Source: Sphingobacteriales bacterium TSM_CSS (GTDB lineage: Bacteria; Bacteroidota; Bacteroidia; Chitinophagales; UBA2359). Taken from it: a DNA stretch of 57,284 bases. Position 1 is the first letter of the stretch, and each line of letters begins with the position of its first letter. A program made the translations under genes and the position numbers. The stretch spans positions 1 to 57,284 of the forward strand of contig NBMY01000129.1 in the NCBI GenBank assembly GCA_002212985.1. Direction: 5' to 3'. Under the pieces are notes generated by a model. The model was not told the DNA's origin and searched no databases. It saw nothing but the letters and a program-made list of their open reading frames with translations. Positions 45,401-54,965 of the stretch are shown here, piece by piece.

Positions 45401-46225
45401 GGTGGCATCAAAAGGTGGCGATACCAACACTGCCGAGGAAGGAACAGCAGCTTGCCCAAGAGCATCATCGTTAAAATAGGCCATGCAGGAGCCGTTCATG
45501 TTATAAGGCCAGGCATCGTCATCGTTGCCAATATTCCAGCCAAAATTACCGCTGTCAATATAGCTGAGCCAGCCGGGAGGCAGGGCACAGTCATTAAAAT
45601 CTTCAACAAAAAGGGCGCGACTTACTTTAAAGTTGTCAAAGGCTGCCCACCAGTTCCAGTCGTTTCCATCGTAATATTCAAAGCGCACACGCATGTTGGG
45701 GCCGGCATAAGCGGTAATATCTATGTTGGCGTGAACAAAACTGTTAAAATTATCGCCGTTGTAGTTTTGGTCCTGGTACACAGCTACGGGCATCCAGTTG
45801 GTGGTTCCGTTTTGCGATACGTAGATGGTAAAAGCATCGGAGCCGTTCCAGTTTCTGAAATGCACATCGGTTTCCAGAATTAATACGCCACCGGCGGGGC
45901 CGGTTCCGTCAAAAGCGGGCGAGGTAACCTGTGCAGTCCAGGTGGCAGTACCGCTTCCGGTGGCATCATCGTCAAAATACACCATGCAGGTTCCGTCTAT
46001 GCTGGCGCCGCCCGAACTGTCGTTATCGGGAATGCCTACGCCCCACGATGCCCCCTGATAACCCAGCAGGTTGGATGTCCAGCCTGTTGGCAGCACACAA
46101 TCGTTAAAATCTTCTTCAATAATTGCCGGCGCCTGCAAATTGGTTTGAGCACGGGCTGAGTGCAGATTGAATGCTATTGCAATAATTGCAAAAGAAAACA
46201 GGATGTAGAAATTACCAAACCTCAT
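42464..46225 (-). CDS. Large multidomain secreted surface protein (arm B)
   Basis: 1253 residues, exactly the length of the arm-A protein, with no indel obvious to the eye across two anchor-type modules, the PPC-like modules, the NDDYNG repeats and the dockerin-like end. The signal peptide is the most changed part (MRFGNFYILFSFAIIAIAFN against MKSGNFYTTCCLVVTLLVLN), as expected for a segment selected only for hydrophobicity. The dockerin-like Ca2+ residues (DFNADGVFTVADFN, DCNLDRTVTVADFN) are unchanged. This points to selection on the mature protein in both copies. Confidence 0.85.
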   Translation of the reverse strand: MRFGNFYILFSFAIIAIAFNLHSARAQTNLQAPAIIEEDFNDCVLPTGWTSNLLGYQGASWGVGIPDNDSSGGASIDGTCMVYFDDDATGSGTATWTAQVTSPAFDGTGPAGGVLILETDVHFRNWNGSDAFTIYVSQNGTTNWMPVAVYQDQNYNGDNFNSFVHANIDITAYAGPNMRVRFEYYDGNDWNWWAAFDNFKVSRALFVEDFNDCALPPGWLSYIDSGNFGWNIGNDDDAWPYNMNGSCMAYFNDDALGQAAVPSSAVLVSPPFDATVNATIALDVDVHFRAYQGQYLAIGVLLNGNFMPVEVFVGEDFEGSNYGQFGHVTLDLSPYRSQDMRLVFGFGDGGTWGWWASFDNIKVSGWGELNDVCTRAEPVAVNGPCVEATNINAIFEGPDAACVDSTKSGIWFSFVAPASGIVTINSASSFNDVITVFSGNCNSLNPVACSNRDEFGFTGENLRVTGLTGGQTYLVRVSGRVGSFGQTEGTTCLSITGGGTPPPPPANDNCSGAVQLTLNGSCVSGNNRNATLETNEPVPSLNNRSRSSIWYRFTAPASGRIILDSGADFADVITVYSGNCGALTEVGGSDYGHTIELNGLTAGQTYRVQVTGYFATVEGNVCMAISSPPEPPANDVCTQAIDINVGNACTTATNQSATFTGPPVDLQVPFAGYAAATTGSTNYYYRPDQGATCTISTVYVRYDVFNFTPTISGSYTVINTYPEMDGYLHIYTGSFDPANPCATYVAGNDDYNGIGQSLVTVNLTAGTTYYVVTSAYGANQAGAYSTQIMAPAPVINHNATTVGSPTSYLRPNQGATCTVSTVNVQYDVFTFTVANTAIYTITNTYTGFDGYMHLFSGSFDPANPCTTYINGNDDYNGTTQSRLALNLTAGITYYLVTSAYAVNQSGAYSTAITTLQPAAGITQTLYDVNINGQPTSCDINPTAAIWFTFTAPASGKVYATTDADFVHVLSVFSGVCGNLTEVQCEFNPSRCGEPVLIDNLTPGQQYYLQIASANNPFGYTYGQVCIGLKDAQYDPVKAKIKVFLQGSYLGNGSMSTTLKQYNLLPDVQPFNQSPWNYNGNECLDEIPNNMVDWVLVELRNAANNNQLVEQKAALLLNNGSVIDKGKDGVRFYSIPPNSSYYVVIRHRNHLAVMSAVPVPLPNINPYNFAADGSYVLGNQQTVAMPDGNWAMRAGDFNADGVFTVADFNFYTGQASVLNQYVDSDCNLDRTVTVADFNLYVPNSSIIGIQQIRY

Positions 46226-46917
46226 AACTTCGTTTTTTTGAAATGGTCAGTTTTGTTCGTTCAGATTTTTAGGTGCTTTTGCAGCAAAACTGCAAGAGGT
46301 CAGCGCATCGGGGGGGCTTGTAAGGATTTGTTTGAGTTCGTTTCGCAATAATTTTCAAATTCAATCTTAACAGCCTCAGCAGACAGAGGTAAAAAAAAGC
46401 AACTTTGTTTTGCAAGAAAAGCAACATAACTGCCCATCTTTCCTTGCGTTTTAGCGGGTGGTTAAGCAACTTTTTTTGTAACACTGCTTACTTTTTCCTG
46501 TCAACAGGGGTAAAGATAAGCATTAAGTTTGTATCTTGCACAGGTAAGTCTAAATTTTATGTGCATTGCCATTTAAAAATTTTTTACCCGAATTACAATA
46601 ACAATGACCACAAATGCTTATTTTGGAGCGTCTTTGTACAAACAAGTAAACAGTTTGGTTTTTAAAATACCTTATCCTTTAAAATATTAAAATGTAATAT
46701 TATTTAGTTTATAAAATATGCCAAATAATTCGCACAAACACAGCACAGCATTTTTCAATTGCCCGCGGCACGGCATTGAACATGCCCCGCAAAAATGAGT
46801 TTGCACACCAACACTGCCGTTCTTTTTTTTGAAATAACGCATTTTACCCCCGCTTTCCTTATATTGTTTACGCTGTATTACTTACCAACATAAGCATTCA
46901 CAAAACATTTGTTCATT
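46226..46917. promoter_or_regulatory. Divergent regulatory spacer, surface protein / DUF1800 (arm B)
   Basis: 692 bases. The conserved block (about 46487-46640) holds the same two overlapping promoter-like sets as arm A: toward DUF1800 a TAAGTTTG box (46524-46531) with CCTGTCAA upstream (46497-46504); toward the surface gene TATCTTTA (minus strand, 46511-46518) with CCTGTGCAA (minus strand, 46536-46544). The leader hairpin TTGCAG/CTGCAA is at 46279-46295. From about 46655 to the DUF1800 start the sequence is AT-rich, unlike arm A, with nothing recognisable. Confidence 0.55.
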
Positions 46918-48402
46918 ATGAGTTGTGCTACCGGTTCTATTGCTCCCTACACCCCTTCGGCCAACGTACCCTGGAACCGCCGGCGTGTTGCCCACCTTTA
47001 CCGGCGTATGGGTTTTGGCGCTACCAACAGCCAGATAACTGCCGGCTTGGCTATGACCCCCACCGCATTGGTTGACCAGATTATTAACCAGGCATTAGCC
47101 CTGCCACTGCCGGCTCAACCTGTATGGTACGACTGGACACGGTACCCGGTTGATGATTATGCCGACTTTGGCGATGAATCTTATAACCACCGCATTGAAC
47201 TAACCCGGCAATGGATTTCAAACATGCTGGCCCAAGGCTTTAAAGAAAAATTAACCCTTTTTTGGCATAACCACTTTGTAACCGAGTGGAACAACTACAA
47301 CTGCTCGGCTTACCTTTTTCAGTATTACACATTGTTGCACCAGTATGCTTTGGGCAATTTTAAACTGTTTGCACACTATATAGGTACAACTCCCGCCATG
47401 TTGCTGTACCTCAACGGCAACCAAAACGAGGTTGGAAACCCCAACCAAAACTACGCCCGCGAATTAATGGAACTCTTTACCATGGGGCAAAACAATGGCT
47501 ATACCGAAGACGATATAGAGGAAATGGCACGCGCCCTTACCGGCTGGAAAGTGCCTTACTCTGATGTTATTGACGCCTATACCTGTGCCGACTCTTATTT
47601 TGATATCGCTTATTTTGACAATACCCCCAAAACTATCTTCGGACAAACCGGGCAATGGCGAAACGATATCAACCCGGCTAACCCCGAAAACGTGGTAAAC
47701 CTCATTTTTGCCCAACGGGCCGACCAGGTAGCCGGCTATATCTGCACCAAACTATACCGCTTCTACATTTCTAACGATGTGGATACCGATATTGTAGCCG
47801 CCCTTGCCGATACTTTTAAAAACAACAATTTCGAAATTACACCCGTTCTGCGCCAGCTTTTTAAAAGCGAACACTTTTTTGATGAAGCCAACATCGGGCA
47901 TTTAATTAAAAGCCCCATAGAACTTGCAGCAGGGTTACACCACGCCCTCCAAATTCCGGCCGATGACAACCGCCTGAACGGCATTTTTTACGATTGCGCC
48001 GATATGGCACAAGAACTATTTGAACCGGTTAACGTGGCCGGATGGCCGGGACACCGCACCTGGATAAATGAAAACAACCTTACCCGGCGCTGGGATTATG
48101 CCGGCTATTACGTGTACTATGTTGATGATACCACCCTCGATAACTGGGTGGAACTGGCAAAAAACCTTACCAACGACTCTAATGACCCCGCAGTTGTTAC
48201 GGCTGCTTTGGTTGATTACCTGCTTCCAAAGGGCATGGAAACACCGGCAGAATACCAAACCGCTACCGATGTGTTTAAAGGCAGTATTCCGCAAAATTAC
48301 TTTGATGAGCAACTTTGGAATTTGGATTGGGCAGAAGCCCGCGACCAAATACGCAACCTGCTGTTATTCCTTGTTAAACAACCCTCGTTCCAGCTAAACT
48401 AA
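46918..48402 (+). CDS. DUF1800 protein (arm B)
   Basis: 494 residues, same length as the arm-A copy. Changes are conservative and scattered (for example NDINPANPENVV for NDADPAHPENVV); the family segments LFWHNHFVTEWN and NQNYARELMELFTMG are identical. The ATG follows an in-frame TTG by three codons in both copies. It heads a DUF1800-DUF1501 pair with 74 bases between the genes. Confidence 0.9.
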   Translation: MSCATGSIAPYTPSANVPWNRRRVAHLYRRMGFGATNSQITAGLAMTPTALVDQIINQALALPLPAQPVWYDWTRYPVDDYADFGDESYNHRIELTRQWISNMLAQGFKEKLTLFWHNHFVTEWNNYNCSAYLFQYYTLLHQYALGNFKLFAHYIGTTPAMLLYLNGNQNEVGNPNQNYARELMELFTMGQNNGYTEDDIEEMARALTGWKVPYSDVIDAYTCADSYFDIAYFDNTPKTIFGQTGQWRNDINPANPENVVNLIFAQRADQVAGYICTKLYRFYISNDVDTDIVAALADTFKNNNFEITPVLRQLFKSEHFFDEANIGHLIKSPIELAAGLHHALQIPADDNRLNGIFYDCADMAQELFEPVNVAGWPGHRTWINENNLTRRWDYAGYYVYYVDDTTLDNWVELAKNLTNDSNDPAVVTAALVDYLLPKGMETPAEYQTATDVFKGSIPQNYFDEQLWNLDWAEARDQIRNLLLFLVKQPSFQLN

Positions 48403-48476
48403 CCTGTCGGGCATTAGAAACCCTCGAAACTTTTTTATCGTTATCTGTTCATCAACAAAAACGCTTTTCCTTCATT

Positions 48477-50129
48477 ATGTGCGACAATCATAAAGAATAC
48501 CCCGATACCTACCATAACAGCGGCACAAACCGCCGCCGCGGAACCGCTTTGGAACATGGAAAGGAGCATACAAAAGATCATGCCCGCTGGAGCCGCCGCA
48601 ATTTTTTACTTACTACAGGGCTTTTTACTGCCGGCTCTGCCTTTATGTTGGGTAATACCCGCCTGCAGGCGCTGGCAAAATCGCCCATGTTCAGCGCCAT
48701 CAGCGCTGCCAACAATGAAAGAATTTTGGTCATTATAAATCTGGGTGGCGGCAACGACGGTTTAAATATGGTTGTTCCCCGGTTTAACGACACCTACTAC
48801 AACCTCAGACCTACCATTGCCATACAAGAAGGCAATATGTTTGCCCTTAGCCCCGATTTTGGAATGCCCAACACCATGACCTCCCTGCAACCTCTGTGGA
48901 ACAACGGAAACATGGCCGTTGTGCATAGCGTAGCCTACCCCGCCCAAGACTACTCCCATTTCAGAAGTACCGATATCTGGATGTCGGGCAGCGACTCTGA
49001 CCAATACCTCTCTACCGGCTGGGTTGGCCGCTTCTTAGACCAGCAGTACCCTGCATTTGAAACCGCCCCAGCCAATTTTCCGGTTGGGTTGCAGGTAGGC
49101 AACCAATCGAGCCTTATTTTTTCCGGCGGCGATACACAAATGGGGTTAACCATTAACAATGCCACCGAATTTTACCAAATTGCCCAAACAGGACAACTGT
49201 TTGATGTGAACAGCATTAATACCGATTGCTCCTACGGGCAGGAACTGCTGTTTATGCGCCAAACCGCCAATAACACCGTGCGTTATGCGCAAGCCATTAA
49301 AGATGCCTACGACAATGCCTCCTTCTTTGGCGCTTACCCCAGCAACAGTTTAGCCTACCAACTGGCCCTGGTGGCTCGCCTTATTAAAGGAAACCTGGGC
49401 ACCCGCGTATATATGGTGGAAATTGGCGGATTTGATACCCATGCCAACCAAAACAACTACCACCCCGGCCTCATGACCCAAATTGCCACCGCAGTAAGCG
49501 CATTTTACAACGACCTTACCTTAGCCAACCGAAACCAGGATGTGCTTACCATGACCTTTTCGGAATTTGGCCGAACTTCGGGTGAAAACGGCTCGCTGGG
49601 AACCGACCACGGACAGGCAGCCCCGGTTATGATTTTTGGCGGCACAGTGCAGGGGGGGCTTAAAGGGCAGTTTGGCGAAATTGCCACCGTAAGTTATGCC
49701 GACCAGGCTTTTACCACCGATTTCCGCTCGGTATATGCCACCATCCTCAAAGATTGGTTTTGCCTTGAACCTATTGTGGTAAACGCCATTATGGGCAGGG
49801 AGTTTCCTTTGGTACCCGGCCTGCTGCCAGAATGTACGCCCAGCACCGGCTCTAACGACCTTGCCGTACTGCTTGGACACAACCCTTCACTAACCGAGGC
49901 AGGAACCATACTCATAAAATACGCCATTTTACAACGCGGATTGGTGCGGTTGCAGGTGCTTAATTCGGCAGGACAGGTAAAAGCCACCCTGCTTAATAAT
50001 ACCCTCGACCCCAACAGCTACACGTTTCCGTTCAAGGCATCAGATTTTGGGCTGCCGCCGGGCAATTATATTTACCGCCTCGAAACCGGAGGAAAAAGAT
50101 ATAGCCGGCAAATGCGTGTAATGAGCTGA
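48477..50129 (+). CDS. DUF1501 secreted protein with sorting domain (arm B)
   Basis: 550 residues, one more than arm A because of an extra Arg in the N-terminal RRRG stretch before the twin-arginine signal (WSRRNFLLTTGLFTAG). The metal/phosphatase-fold-like segments INLGGGNDGLN and TDHGQAAPVMIFGG and the C-terminal sorting domain are retained. tRNA-Phe follows on the same strand after about 170 bases with its own promoter, so it is a separate unit. Confidence 0.9.
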   Translation: MCDNHKEYPDTYHNSGTNRRRGTALEHGKEHTKDHARWSRRNFLLTTGLFTAGSAFMLGNTRLQALAKSPMFSAISAANNERILVIINLGGGNDGLNMVVPRFNDTYYNLRPTIAIQEGNMFALSPDFGMPNTMTSLQPLWNNGNMAVVHSVAYPAQDYSHFRSTDIWMSGSDSDQYLSTGWVGRFLDQQYPAFETAPANFPVGLQVGNQSSLIFSGGDTQMGLTINNATEFYQIAQTGQLFDVNSINTDCSYGQELLFMRQTANNTVRYAQAIKDAYDNASFFGAYPSNSLAYQLALVARLIKGNLGTRVYMVEIGGFDTHANQNNYHPGLMTQIATAVSAFYNDLTLANRNQDVLTMTFSEFGRTSGENGSLGTDHGQAAPVMIFGGTVQGGLKGQFGEIATVSYADQAFTTDFRSVYATILKDWFCLEPIVVNAIMGREFPLVPGLLPECTPSTGSNDLAVLLGHNPSLTEAGTILIKYAILQRGLVRLQVLNSAGQVKATLLNNTLDPNSYTFPFKASDFGLPPGNYIYRLETGGKRYSRQMRVMS

Positions 50130-50255
50130 TGATTGCCCGAACCGGAAAAAAACGCAAAAACCGCTTTCCCGATGTGTAAAATAGACCTGTAAAGGCAACT
50201 GCGGAACTTAACCGGCAAATAAAAGGTTATACTGCAAAACTTTTTTAGGGTAAAG

Positions 50256-50287
50256 TTTGGCGGTAAACCAAAAAACATTTATCTTTG
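50256..50287 (+). promoter_or_regulatory. tRNA-Phe promoter, arm B
   Basis: TTTG (50256-50259), 20 bases, TATCTTTG (50280-50287), then 13 bases to the tRNA 5' end. Both boxes and spacing equal those in arm A while several spacer bases differ. Confidence 0.8.
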
Positions 50288-50300
50288 CGCTGCTTTTGAT

Positions 50301-50373
50301 GGTGCGGTAGCTCAGATGGTAGAGCAATGGACTGAAAATCCATGTGTCGGCGGTTCGATCCCGCCCCACACCA
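50301..50373 (+). tRNA. tRNA-Phe(GAA), arm B
   Basis: A 73-base cloverleaf with anticodon GAA in loop CTGAAAA, identical to the arm-A gene including the C5-A68 mismatch in the acceptor stem. CCA is not encoded (ACG follows). Confidence 0.97.
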
Positions 50374-50380
50374 CGCAAAA

Positions 50381-50409
50381 AACCCCGTATGGATTTTCCG
50401 TGCGGGGTT
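50381..50409 (+). terminator. tRNA-Phe terminator, arm B
   Basis: AACCCCG (50381-50387) and CGGGGTT (50403-50409) pair across a 15-base loop just after the tRNA. The stem sequence differs from arm A, but position and shape agree; the T-run is short. Confidence 0.6.
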
Positions 50410-50501
50410 CTTGCATTTAATGCAGCCATCGTTTTTTGTTTTCGGGGTAATTGTTGTAAGTTAGCTTCTTACAATCTTATTAACCTGTTATTGTAACAAC
50501 T

Positions 50502-50891
50502 ATGCGAAATTTGCTTGTGTTTTTGCTGACTTTTTTGGGTCTTACCGCGCTTTGGGGCGGTTGGCTGCTGATGAAAGACCCTACCGGCAGCGCCATACAA
50601 CTCCCTTCGCAATGGATTGCCGACACTGTTTTCGGAAATTATTTTGTGCCGGGTTTGGTGCTGTTTACCATACCCGGATTGGGCAGCCTTGCAGCGGCAA
50701 TTATTACCCGGCGTGTAAAAACTGCGGCAGGTTATCTGCCTGCCGCTGCCATAGGTTTAGGGCTGCTCATTTGGCTGGCGGTACAAGTGGCGGTTATCAG
50801 GCAGTTTTTCTTTTTGCAGGCGGTTTATGCCTTTATAGGTGTTTTGGTATTGTGGCTGTCGTGGCGGTTATACAATAAAACAAAGCCTTAA
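50502..50891 (+). CDS. Small four-helix membrane protein (arm B)
   Basis: 129 residues, one shorter than arm A, and clearly the most diverged pair in the arms. The helices are kept while individual hydrophobic residues are replaced, and the polar landmarks WGGWLLMKDPTGS, QLPSQWI and LAVQVAVIRQFFFLQ remain. Conservation of the first loop suggests it is the functional part. No family recognised. Confidence 0.7.
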   Translation: MRNLLVFLLTFLGLTALWGGWLLMKDPTGSAIQLPSQWIADTVFGNYFVPGLVLFTIPGLGSLAAAIITRRVKTAAGYLPAAAIGLGLLIWLAVQVAVIRQFFFLQAVYAFIGVLVLWLSWRLYNKTKP

Positions 50892-51147
50892 AGCAGAACA
50901 GTCCGGCAAACCCATGCCGGGCAATCGGTACCGTCCAATCGGTTATTCGGGCAGTTCTGTTGTGGTGGCAGGGCAGAGTAATACAAATCATTGTGCCGGC
51001 GCCAATTACCGCTCTTTGAATTGCCTGTTTTAGTTACAAAACCCCTATCTTTACCACTGCCTGCTACCTGTCAGGCGCAGTTGCCCGTTGCGGGTTACAG
51101 TACCCCCCCGAAGCCTTCCCGTTTTTAACCATATAGCCGCTACTAAC

Positions 51148-52569
51148 ATGAGCACCACCACTACTGCCGCAGTAAACGCCCTGTTTGCCCTGCAAAAAGA
51201 AAACGCCCCCGCACTGGCACTTACCAACGCACAGGAGCGCATAGAAAAACTAAAACGCATAGTTGCATACCTTAAAGAGCAAGTAACCCTGTTTCAGGAG
51301 GCTATGTACAAAGACCTGCGCCGTGCGCCGCTTGATACCCTTGCCGAAATGCTCATGATAAAATCGGAGGCGGAGTTTGCCATAGCCAACCTGCCAGACT
51401 GGATGCGCCCCCACCCCGTAAAAACCGGCCTCATGAGCAAAGGTACCAAACCTTACCTTATTTACGAACCCAAGGGCGTAACCCTTATCATCGGGCCCTG
51501 GAATGCTCCGCTGGCCTGCAACTTAGTGCCTATGGTAGGCAGTATTGCGGCCGGAAACTCGGTCATTATCAAACCTTCCGAATTTTCGGAACATACAACG
51601 GCGGCACTCCGGAAAATGATTACCGCCCTGTTTCCCGAAAGTGAAGTGGCATTGGCAGAAGGAGATGCGCAAACCGCTACCGACCTGCTGACGCTGCCCT
51701 TTGACCATATTTACTTTACCGGTAGCCCACAGGTAGGACGCCTTGTAATGCAGGCAGCCGCCAAACACCTTACACCTGTAACACTGGAACTGGGCGGGAA
51801 ATCGCCGGTGATTGTTGACGAAACCGCCGATTTAAACGCCGCAGCCCTCAAAATTACCTGGGGCAAATGCGCCAACAGCGGGCAAGCCTGCGTGGCGCCC
51901 GATTATGTGCTGGTGCAGGAAAGCATACACAACGCCTTTGTGGAAAAGGTAAAACAAGCCATACAAACCATGTATAACCCCAATAGTAAAGGCATTGAAC
52001 AATCGGAAGCATTTTGCCGCATTATTAATACCCGCCACTTTAACCGCGTGGCCGGGCTTATTGCCAATGCCGTGGAAAAAGGCGCAACCATAGCCGCCGG
52101 CGGTAATACCAACGAGGCCGACCTGTATATTGAGCCTACTGTGCTTACCGGCGTTACCGGCAACATGCGGGTAATGCAGGAAGAAATTTTTGGACCGGTA
52201 ATGCCAATTATTGCTTACACCACCCGCGAAGAAGCTACCGGTATTATAAAGCAACTGCCCAAACCGCTGGCACTATACATCTTTAGCAGCAGCCGCACCA
52301 ATATGGATTATTTTCTTAAATTTACCTCTGCCGGCAGTACGGTTATTAACCATAACATGATTCAGGCGGGGGTAAACCCTTACCTGCCTTTTGGCGGGGT
52401 ACAAAATAGCGGCATGGGGCGCAGTGTGGGCATGGCAACTTTTACCGGTTTTTCCAATCAGCGTTCGGTAGTTGAAAACCCAACCGGCTGGCGCGATTTT
52501 TCTACCATCAGCCTGCCGCCCTATTCCAAATTATTCCGGAAAATGATAACCTACCTGTTTGAGCGGTAA
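51148..52569 (+). CDS. Aldehyde dehydrogenase, class 3 type (arm B)
   Basis: 473 residues. Active-site Cys in NSGQACVAPDYVLVQ and Glu in LELGGKSPVIVDE are unchanged from arm A. The ATG at 51148 (MSTTTTAAVNALF) corresponds to the arm-A start; 20 codons of in-frame upstream sequence are not similar to arm A and are left out. Differences cluster in surface helices (for example EKGATIAAGGNTNEADLYIE). Confidence 0.92.
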   Translation: MSTTTTAAVNALFALQKENAPALALTNAQERIEKLKRIVAYLKEQVTLFQEAMYKDLRRAPLDTLAEMLMIKSEAEFAIANLPDWMRPHPVKTGLMSKGTKPYLIYEPKGVTLIIGPWNAPLACNLVPMVGSIAAGNSVIIKPSEFSEHTTAALRKMITALFPESEVALAEGDAQTATDLLTLPFDHIYFTGSPQVGRLVMQAAAKHLTPVTLELGGKSPVIVDETADLNAAALKITWGKCANSGQACVAPDYVLVQESIHNAFVEKVKQAIQTMYNPNSKGIEQSEAFCRIINTRHFNRVAGLIANAVEKGATIAAGGNTNEADLYIEPTVLTGVTGNMRVMQEEIFGPVMPIIAYTTREEATGIIKQLPKPLALYIFSSSRTNMDYFLKFTSAGSTVINHNMIQAGVNPYLPFGGVQNSGMGRSVGMATFTGFSNQRSVVENPTGWRDFSTISLPPYSKLFRKMITYLFER

Positions 52570-52996
52570 CCGGTACACCCGGCAAAAATCAGCGCGCAGG
52601 CAGTGCTGACAAACACCGTTAGTTCCAATCTTATTATGAAGGCTACACTGTGTCCACTTTCTTTTGCCCAAAAAATGCAAAATCACCTGCCCCGGCTTAC
52701 AGAGACAACACAATAGCCGCAAAATATTTTGAGCAGTATGCACGGCTGCATATTCCTTTTGCTAAATTCGTTTATATTTGCTGTTGTATAATTGCAACTA
52801 TTTAGGTGCTATCTGTAAATTCCGTCATTTTCTGTTGTTCCTTGCTGATTGGAAGCATTGACCATAAAGAGCAAAAAAAACTTTGCGCAAAACTTTGCGT
52901 TCTTTGCGGTAAAATGAAAGGAATTCAGTGAAGAACATCACCAACAAAGGTATGCCTGAATAAGTACGGTTTAATTAACTTTATCGCTTGTTTGCC
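52570..52996. other. Arm-B spacer carrying the first ~160-base repeat
   Basis: 427 bases between the aldehyde dehydrogenase and esterase genes, not alignable with the arm-A spacer except near the esterase start. The main content is repeat copy 1 (52799-52956). No gene is supported. Confidence 0.5.
52799..52956 (+). repeat. Dispersed non-coding repeat, copy 1
   Basis: About 158 bases that recur in the same orientation at 55153-55316. Shared runs include TTCCTTGCTGATTGGAAGCA (copy 2 has C for one G), GCATTGACCATAA, AACTTTGCG, CTTTGCGTTCTTTGC-like phrases, GTAAAATGAAAGGAATT and GAACATCACCAACAAA. No coding potential. Absent from arm A. Confidence 0.8.
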
Positions 52997-54412
52997 ATGT
53001 ATCTTAAAACCATTTTTGCTGCCTTTTGCGCCCTGTTTATTAGTGCAACCCAATGCCTGCTGGCGCAACTCACCATAACCGTTACCTCTATACCCGCCAA
53101 CACCCCCGATGGCGCTACCATTTACATTGCCGGTAATTTTAACGGCTGGAACCCCGGCAATGCGGCAAACGCCCTTGCCCCAAACGGCAACGGCACCTGG
53201 TCGGTAACCATTGCGCCGGCGCCCGGGCTGGTGGAGTATAAATTTACCCGCGGCAGTTGGGATACCGTAGAGGGCAACGAAACCGGCGGTTTTATGCCCA
53301 ACCGGCAGTACAATTACACCGGTGGTGCAGCAAGCATATCGCTGTCAATATTAACATGGGAAGACCTGGGCGGAGGCTCACCGCATACGGCAGCCGATAA
53401 TGTGCAGGTTATCAGCGAAGATTTTTATATGCCCGAATTAGACCGTTACCGCCGCATTTGGATTTACCTGCCGCCCGATTACGAAACATCGGGTAAAAAC
53501 TACCCGGTTTTGTACCTGCAAGACGGGCAAAACCTCTTCGATGCCTATTACAGCTTTGCCGGCGAATGGGAAATTGACGAGTCGCTCAACCAACTTTTTG
53601 CTGCCGGCGATTACGGCGCCATTGCCGTTGGTATTGATAACGGAGGCTCGTTGCGTATAGATGAATACTCGCCCTGGATAAACACTTCCTACGGCGGCGG
53701 CGATGGCGATGAATATGCCGAATTTATAGTCAATACACTTAAACCTTACATTGATACCCACTACCGCACATTGCCCGGCCGCGAATATACCGGCATTATG
53801 GGCAGTTCAATGGGCGGGTTGATATCGTTATATACTGCTATGCAGTACCAGCAGGTTTTTGGTAAAGCAGGCATTTTTTCGCCCTCGTTCTGGTTTTCCG
53901 ATGAATGTTATACCCTGACCGAAACCATTGGCAAGCAATACAACATGCGCATTTACCTGCTTGCCGGCGGTATGGAAGGATACTCTGTGGTGCCCGATAT
54001 GCTGATGATGTACAATACCCTGCTCGACAGCGGCTTTACCACCGACGAACTGTTTTATCTGGTAGAACCCGATGGTACACATAGCGAATGGTTCTGGAAC
54101 CGCGAGTTTCCCGATGCCTACCAATGGCTGTTTGCCGACAGTCCCACCGGCAGCGCACAACCGGCCTTGCCCATAAACGCCGCCCTTGTTTACCCCAACC
54201 CGGCAAAAGAACTGTTGCACGTGCAACTGCAACCACCCGTGCAGCAGGCAAGGGTACAAATATTTTCGGCACAGGGGCAAAATGTGTGTTCTAAGGTGGT
54301 AAACCAGAGTGATACCATATTTTTAGAAACCTTGCCCAACGGAATTTACCTCCTGCAGGTGGTATTGGACCAAAACATTCTGTACTCCCGGAAACTGACC
54401 GTTATTCATTAA
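52997..54412 (+). CDS. Secreted CBM-esterase with T9SS sorting domain (arm B)
   Basis: 471 residues, equal to arm A. Signal peptide MYLKTIFAAFCALFISATQC..., the NFNGWNPG carbohydrate module, the MGSSMGGLISLY nucleophile elbow and the YPNPAKELLHVQLQ sorting domain all present. The ATG at 52997 is the homologue of the arm-A start; a TTG three codons earlier is ignored. The DinB gene follows after 18 bases, supporting one transcript. Confidence 0.88.
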   Translation: MYLKTIFAAFCALFISATQCLLAQLTITVTSIPANTPDGATIYIAGNFNGWNPGNAANALAPNGNGTWSVTIAPAPGLVEYKFTRGSWDTVEGNETGGFMPNRQYNYTGGAASISLSILTWEDLGGGSPHTAADNVQVISEDFYMPELDRYRRIWIYLPPDYETSGKNYPVLYLQDGQNLFDAYYSFAGEWEIDESLNQLFAAGDYGAIAVGIDNGGSLRIDEYSPWINTSYGGGDGDEYAEFIVNTLKPYIDTHYRTLPGREYTGIMGSSMGGLISLYTAMQYQQVFGKAGIFSPSFWFSDECYTLTETIGKQYNMRIYLLAGGMEGYSVVPDMLMMYNTLLDSGFTTDELFYLVEPDGTHSEWFWNREFPDAYQWLFADSPTGSAQPALPINAALVYPNPAKELLHVQLQPPVQQARVQIFSAQGQNVCSKVVNQSDTIFLETLPNGIYLLQVVLDQNILYSRKLTVIH

Positions 54413-54430
54413 ACTTGCCCAAAAACCTGC

Positions 54431-54934
54431 ATGTCGCAAATGCACCCCAACCCACTTAGCGCCGCTTTTTACGACCAATGGAAAATACTCAACATCTGGC
54501 TGAGCAATACCATTAGTAAACTGTCAGATGAGGAACTTTGCCGCACCATTGCGCCCAACCGCAACCACGGCGTGTGGATTTTAGGACACCTCATAGAATC
54601 GGAAGATGAACTGGCAGTTTACCTGGGTTTGGACGACTGGCTTTTTCCCCAATACGAAACCCTGTTCGGGCAGGGTTCCCCGTTGCTGCCTGTTTCTGAC
54701 TATCCGCCGCCGGCCTTGCTGCGGCTGCAATGGCAACAGGTTTCGGACCGAAACAACCAATGCCTGGCCGCCTTTACCGATGAGCAGTGGAACCAACCCC
54801 ATACCCGTATAGGCAACGGCAACCCCCTCGACGAAGATTTTTTTAAAACCAAAGGCCGCTGTATAGCCATTTGGAACCTGCACCAAACCCTGCACCTGGG
54901 GCAGTTAAGCGTGTTGCGCCAAATTCGGCAATAA
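54431..54934 (+). CDS. DinB-like metal-binding protein (arm B)
   Basis: 167 residues. The His triad (ILGHLIESED; HQTLHLGQL) is kept; the centre between about 85 and 110 is more diverged (DYPPPALLRLQWQQVSDRNN) than the ends. It begins 18 bases after the esterase stop. Confidence 0.8.
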   Translation: MSQMHPNPLSAAFYDQWKILNIWLSNTISKLSDEELCRTIAPNRNHGVWILGHLIESEDELAVYLGLDDWLFPQYETLFGQGSPLLPVSDYPPPALLRLQWQQVSDRNNQCLAAFTDEQWNQPHTRIGNGNPLDEDFFKTKGRCIAIWNLHQTLHLGQLSVLRQIRQ

Positions 54935-54965
54935 ATTAAATGAGAACATGAGGAGGCATGCAAAA